A model generated the notes under the pieces. It searched no databases. It saw only the letters and a list, made by a program, of their open reading frames with translations, and had not been told where the DNA came from. From assembly GCA_024405735.1 (NCBI GenBank), contig JAKSOF010000006.1:1-64000 (forward strand): 64,000 nt of DNA. Direction: 5' to 3'. The position numbers and the translations under genes were made by a program. This stretch comes from Victivallaceae bacterium (GTDB taxonomy: Bacteria > Verrucomicrobiota > Lentisphaeria > Victivallales > Victivallaceae). Shown here piece after piece: positions 61,385 through 64,000 of this stretch. Position 1 is the first letter of the stretch; every line of letters begins with the position of its first letter.

Positions 61385-63229
61385 TTATGCGAGACGCGCT
61401 TTGAGAGCGTCGAGCTGTTTCTTGAGCGCATCCGGCAGATGCGAGCCGAATTTCGCGTAATGCTCGTCGATCATCGCGAGTTCCTTTTTCCAGCCTTCGA
61501 CGTCGACCTTGAGCAATTCCTTGAGGTCGTCGGCGCTGACTTCATCTTCAATGCCGGTGAGGTCGATCGCCGCTTCGGTCGGCATATAGCCGATCGCGGT
61601 GTCGCGATATTCACCCTCGCCCGCGCAACGGGCGAAAACCCACGCGAGGACGCGGCTGTTGTCGCCGAAGCCGGGCCACATGAATTTGCCCTCGGCGCTC
61701 TTGCGGAACCAGTTCACGCAGAAAATCTTGGGCAGATTGCCTTTGGCGGCGCCGGTTTTGCCGATGTCGAGCCAGTGCTGGAAGTAATCGCCCATATGAT
61801 AGCCGCAGAAAGGCAGCATCGCAAAGGGATCGCGGCGGACGGTGCCCGCTTTGACGTCGAGCGCGGCGGCGGTGACTTCACTGCCGACGGTCGAACCGAT
61901 GAAAACACCGTGCTCCCAGTCTTTCGACTGATAGACGAGCGGCAGAGTGCTGGGACGGCGTCCGCCGAAAAGGAACGCGGAAACCGGCACGCCCTGCGGA
62001 TCTTCCCACTCGGCGGCGATCGCCGGGCAGTTGCAGGCGCGGGCGGTGAAACGGGCGTTGGGGTGCGCCGCCTTGACGGGCTTGCCGTCGGCGTCGACCT
62101 GACCGGGTTTCCAGTCGTTGCCTTTCCAGTCGATCAGATGCGCGGGGGCATCGTAGCCGATGCCTTCCCACCAGACGTCGCCGTCATCGGTGAGCGCGAC
62201 GTTGGTGAAAATCGTGTCCTTGGAGCAGGAAAGCATCGCGTTTTTGTTGGATTTCATGCTGGTGCCGGGCGCGACGCCGAAGAAACCGGCTTCGGGGTTG
62301 ATGGCGCGCAAATGACCTTCGTTGTCGAACTTCATCCACGCGATGTCGTCGCCGACGGTCTCGACTTTCCAGCCGGGCAGAGTCGGAATGAGCATGGCGA
62401 GGTTGGTCTTGCCGCAGGCGGAGGGGAATGCGCCGGTGACGTATTTGACTTCGCCCTTGGGGTTGGTCAACTTCAAAATGAGCATATGCTCCGCCATCCA
62501 GCCCTCGTCGCGCGCCTGGACGGTCGCGATACGGAGCGCGAGGCACTTTTTGCCGAGGAGCGCGTTGCCGCCGTAACCGGAGCCGAACGACCAGATCTCA
62601 CGGGTTTCGGGGAATTGCGCGATGTATTTCTTTTCGATCGGGGCGCAGGGCCAGACGCCGTTGTCGGAAGCGCCGTTTTCGAGCGGTTTGCCGACCGAGT
62701 GGACGCAGGGAACGAATTCGCCGTTGCCGAGCACTTCAAGCACTTTGGTGCCGACGCGGGTCATCACTTCCATATTGATGACGACGTAGGCACTGTCGGT
62801 GATCTCGACGCCGATCTTGGCGATCGGACTGCCGACGGGACCCATCGAGAAGGGGATCACGTACATCGTGCGGCCGTGCATACAGCCCTTGTAAAGACCG
62901 AGCATCGTCTTTTTGAGTTCCTTGGGGTCGATCCAGTTGTTGGTCGGACCCGCATCTTCCTGTTTCTCGCTGGCGATGAAAGTACGCGCTTCGACGCGCG
63001 CCACGTCGGAGGGATCGGAGCGGAAAAGCAGACTGTTGGGACGCTTTGCCGGATTGAGCCGGGTCGCCAGACCGCAGTCGACCAATTCGTTGCAGAGGCG
63101 GTCGTATTCCTCTTTGCTGCCGTTGCACCAGTAAACGGCATCGGGTTCGCAGATCGCGACCCACTCGTTGACCCACTTGACCAGCGCCGCGTTGTCAGTC
63201 GGCGCCGCATTGAGTTGTTTTGTCATCAT
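61385..63229 (-). CDS. pckG: Phosphoenolpyruvate carboxykinase (GTP)
   Basis: Converts oxaloacetate and GTP to PEP for gluconeogenesis, or runs in reverse to fix CO2 in fermenters. The 614-residue protein has the P-loop [16 protein letters not shown], with the reactive cysteine of GTP-type enzymes, [35 protein letters not shown] and the GTP-site [15 protein letters not shown]. The ATG at 63229 was chosen; an earlier ATG at 63337 is not preceded by a good site. Confidence 0.95.
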   Translation of the reverse strand: MMTKQLNAAPTDNAALVKWVNEWVAICEPDAVYWCNGSKEEYDRLCNELVDCGLATRLNPAKRPNSLLFRSDPSDVARVEARTFIASEKQEDAGPTNNWIDPKELKKTMLGLYKGCMHGRTMYVIPFSMGPVGSPIAKIGVEITDSAYVVINMEVMTRVGTKVLEVLGNGEFVPCVHSVGKPLENGASDNGVWPCAPIEKKYIAQFPETREIWSFGSGYGGNALLGKKCLALRIATVQARDEGWMAEHMLILKLTNPKGEVKYVTGAFPSACGKTNLAMLIPTLPGWKVETVGDDIAWMKFDNEGHLRAINPEAGFFGVAPGTSMKSNKNAMLSCSKDTIFTNVALTDDGDVWWEGIGYDAPAHLIDWKGNDWKPGQVDADGKPVKAAHPNARFTARACNCPAIAAEWEDPQGVPVSAFLFGGRRPSTLPLVYQSKDWEHGVFIGSTVGSEVTAAALDVKAGTVRRDPFAMLPFCGYHMGDYFQHWLDIGKTGAAKGNLPKIFCVNWFRKSAEGKFMWPGFGDNSRVLAWVFARCAGEGEYRDTAIGYMPTEAAIDLTGIEDEVSADDLKELLKVDVEGWKKELAMIDEHYAKFGSHLPDALKKQLDALKARLA

Positions 63230-63403
63230 CTTGCCCTTTTTGTTGATTGGGGAGAGCGTATTTTTCCGCCCGCCCGCGTGAATAACATTCTTGGCATATA
63301 ATATATCACTTTTTTTCCGATTATAAAAGGGCGGCAATGTGGATTTTTCGACAAAAAAGATGAAAAAATCAAGAAAAAAGGATATTTTGAGTTTTAAGTT
63401 ATA

Positions 63404-63654
63404 AGTTTAAAGTTTTAAGTGCTTGGTCGGGGGCTCTGCCCCCGCACCCCTGAATGCGCCGATACATCCCCCTTCGCCAAGGCTACGGCGGGACAAGTCG
63501 CATCGGCTTACAGAGCGATACAAAACGGCAGTACGCGATTTATTTGGTCAATGCGTACTGCCGTTTGCTTTTTTTAAGCCGGCACGATGTGCTGGCGCTG
63601 TCGGAGGGTCAGGGAGCCGAAAAGCTCCCTGCATAGCACTTAAAACTTTAAACT
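63404..63654. repeat. 251-bp element with perfect 20-bp inverted repeats
   Basis: AGTTTAAAGTTTTAAGTGCT (63404-63423) and its exact inverse AGCACTTAAAACTTTAAACT (63635-63654) bound a region with further hairpins: GGGGGC/GCCCCC near 63427-63441, AACGGCAGTACGC/GCGTACTGCCGTT (63523-63565) and AGGGAGC/GCTCCCT (63611-63630). No target-site duplication can be judged with certainty, and no coding sequence is inside. It resembles a MITE-type element. Confidence 0.75.
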
Positions 63655-63655
63655 G

Positions 63656-63688
63656 CAAAAACTGTCGCCTCGCGGCGACAGCTTTTTG
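63656..63688. terminator. Terminator of the aldolase gene
   Basis: CTGTCGCC (63662-63669) pairs with GGCGACAG (63674-63681) around TCGC; on the minus strand the stem is followed by TTTTTG. It lies 3 bp from the aldolase stop and has T-runs on both sides. Confidence 0.88.
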
Positions 63689-63690
63689 CT

Positions 63691-64000
63691 TTATTTTTCG
63701 CAGCGGAACTGACGGATGAGTTCTTCCGTCTTTTTCTGCAGCGACGCGACGGCGGGGCGGTAGAAGTAACCGGCGAGGCTCGGCGTCTTGGTTGCGCGGG
63801 CTTCTTCGATACCGGCGAGAAACGCCTTGTTGATGTCCGTGCAGATGTTGATTTTGGCAATGCCGAGTTTGATCGCCGCCTGAAGCAGATCGATCGGAGT
63901 GCCGCTGCCGCCGTGGAGGACGAGCGGTTCTTCAACGGTGGCGGCGATCTCGGCGAGACGGTCGAGTTTGAGTTCGGGTTTGCCCTTGTATTCACCGTGG
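63691..64000 (-). CDS. Class II fructose-bisphosphate aldolase (3' part)
   Basis: Partial: the C-terminal ~103 residues are here and the gene continues past the window edge. The frame reads HGEYKGKPELKLDRL, PLVLHGGSGTP (zinc-ligand His and phosphate-binding GGSGTP), IKLGIAKINICTDINKAF and a family-like end. This is the FbaA/GatY group; a fructose-bisphosphate role is favoured by the C-terminal NICTDIN, but tagatose-bisphosphate aldolase remains possible. Next to pckG it suggests a gluconeogenic or glycolytic context. Confidence 0.85.
   Translation of the reverse strand, partial: HGEYKGKPELKLDRLAEIAATVEEPLVLHGGSGTPIDLLQAAIKLGIAKINICTDINKAFLAGIEEARATKTPSLAGYFYRPAVASLQKKTEELIRQFRCEK

Larger units (their letters stand above)
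63230..63690. other. Gene-free region with inverted-repeat element
   Basis: Next to pckG is an AT-rich stretch with a TATATT-type box on the minus strand (63300-63305) but only a poor -35, so a pckG promoter is likely yet not clear. It then holds a 251-bp element bounded by 20-bp inverted repeats and the aldolase terminator. Confidence 0.55.

Noticed and set aside
61439-63301. 620-codon open frame opposite pckG
   Set aside because: Shadow of pckG, whose P-loop and other motifs are intact.
63648-63995. Arg-rich open frame at the right edge
   Set aside because: It is out of frame with the aldolase, whose LHGGSGTP and NICTDIN motifs read in another frame ending at 63691.

Overview
This 64 kb window is chromosomal DNA from a GC-rich, Gram-negative-type bacterium. 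The most likely source is the PVC superphylum, perhaps Lentisphaerota (Victivallales-like). That placement is inference, from an ECF sigma factor next to a membrane Ser/Thr kinase, several PVC-style small lipoproteins and a full peptidoglycan gene set; no rRNA is present to settle it. Codon-biased genes give very long antisense shadow frames. At least ten genes or operons share one promoter form, TTGNNN-17 bp-TATATT, which lets transcription units be drawn with some confidence.

Layout. 1-606: non-coding repeat element. 607-2740 (+): argC, holA. 2733-7054 (-): purA, rodA, thiD, cell-wall amidase. 7241-7402 (-): tRNA-Val with promoter and terminator. 7453-8729 (-): three exported proteins, including one made of six GHY repeats. 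8731-18291 (-): an accessory operon that reads as a peptide-modification (RiPP) cluster: Cys-rich exported protein, an uncalled 46-aa Cys-containing peptide, small basic protein, AT-rich membrane protein, two radical SAM/SPASM proteins, amidohydrolase, double GT9 glycosyltransferase and ABC exporter. 18545-21348 (+): Fic protein, ECF sigma factor and Ser/Thr kinase. 21379-25649 (+): SDR, flavoprotein and Old Yellow Enzyme operon. 25650-26010: second copy of the repeat element, inverted. 26050-27907 (+): KDPG aldolase and KDG kinase.

27976-32236 (-): leuS, nadD, rsfS and a hypothetical gene. 32293-34990 (+): rpsP, khpA, trmD, rplS, rnhB. 35139-38142 (+): thrS, infC (AUA start), rpmI, rplT. 38234-47608 (+): pheS, pheT, ribH, nusB, ftsY, ribD, ribE, an unknown gene, murJ. 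47583-49387 (-): ricT-like gene and a membrane metallopeptidase-like gene. 49441-51816 (-): tyrosine autokinase with a (Gly-Tyr)14 tail and its PHP-type phosphatase. 51843-54437 (-): mgtC, hisC, solute-binding-like protein. 54454-61279 (+): Nudix hydrolase, TPR lipoprotein, dnaG, lipoprotein, and a methionine synthase whose reactivation domain is a separate gene. 61385-64000 (-): GTP-type PEP carboxykinase and a partial class II fructose-bisphosphate aldolase, separated by a 251-bp inverted-repeat element.

Most of the window is housekeeping. The best candidate for something undescribed is the 8.7-18.3 kb cluster, where a 46-codon gene with a good ribosome-binding site encodes a small peptide with a Lys/Ala-rich N-terminus and three cysteines, just upstream of two maturase-like radical SAM enzymes and an exporter. 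All calls are by eye from sequence motifs; no database search was run.
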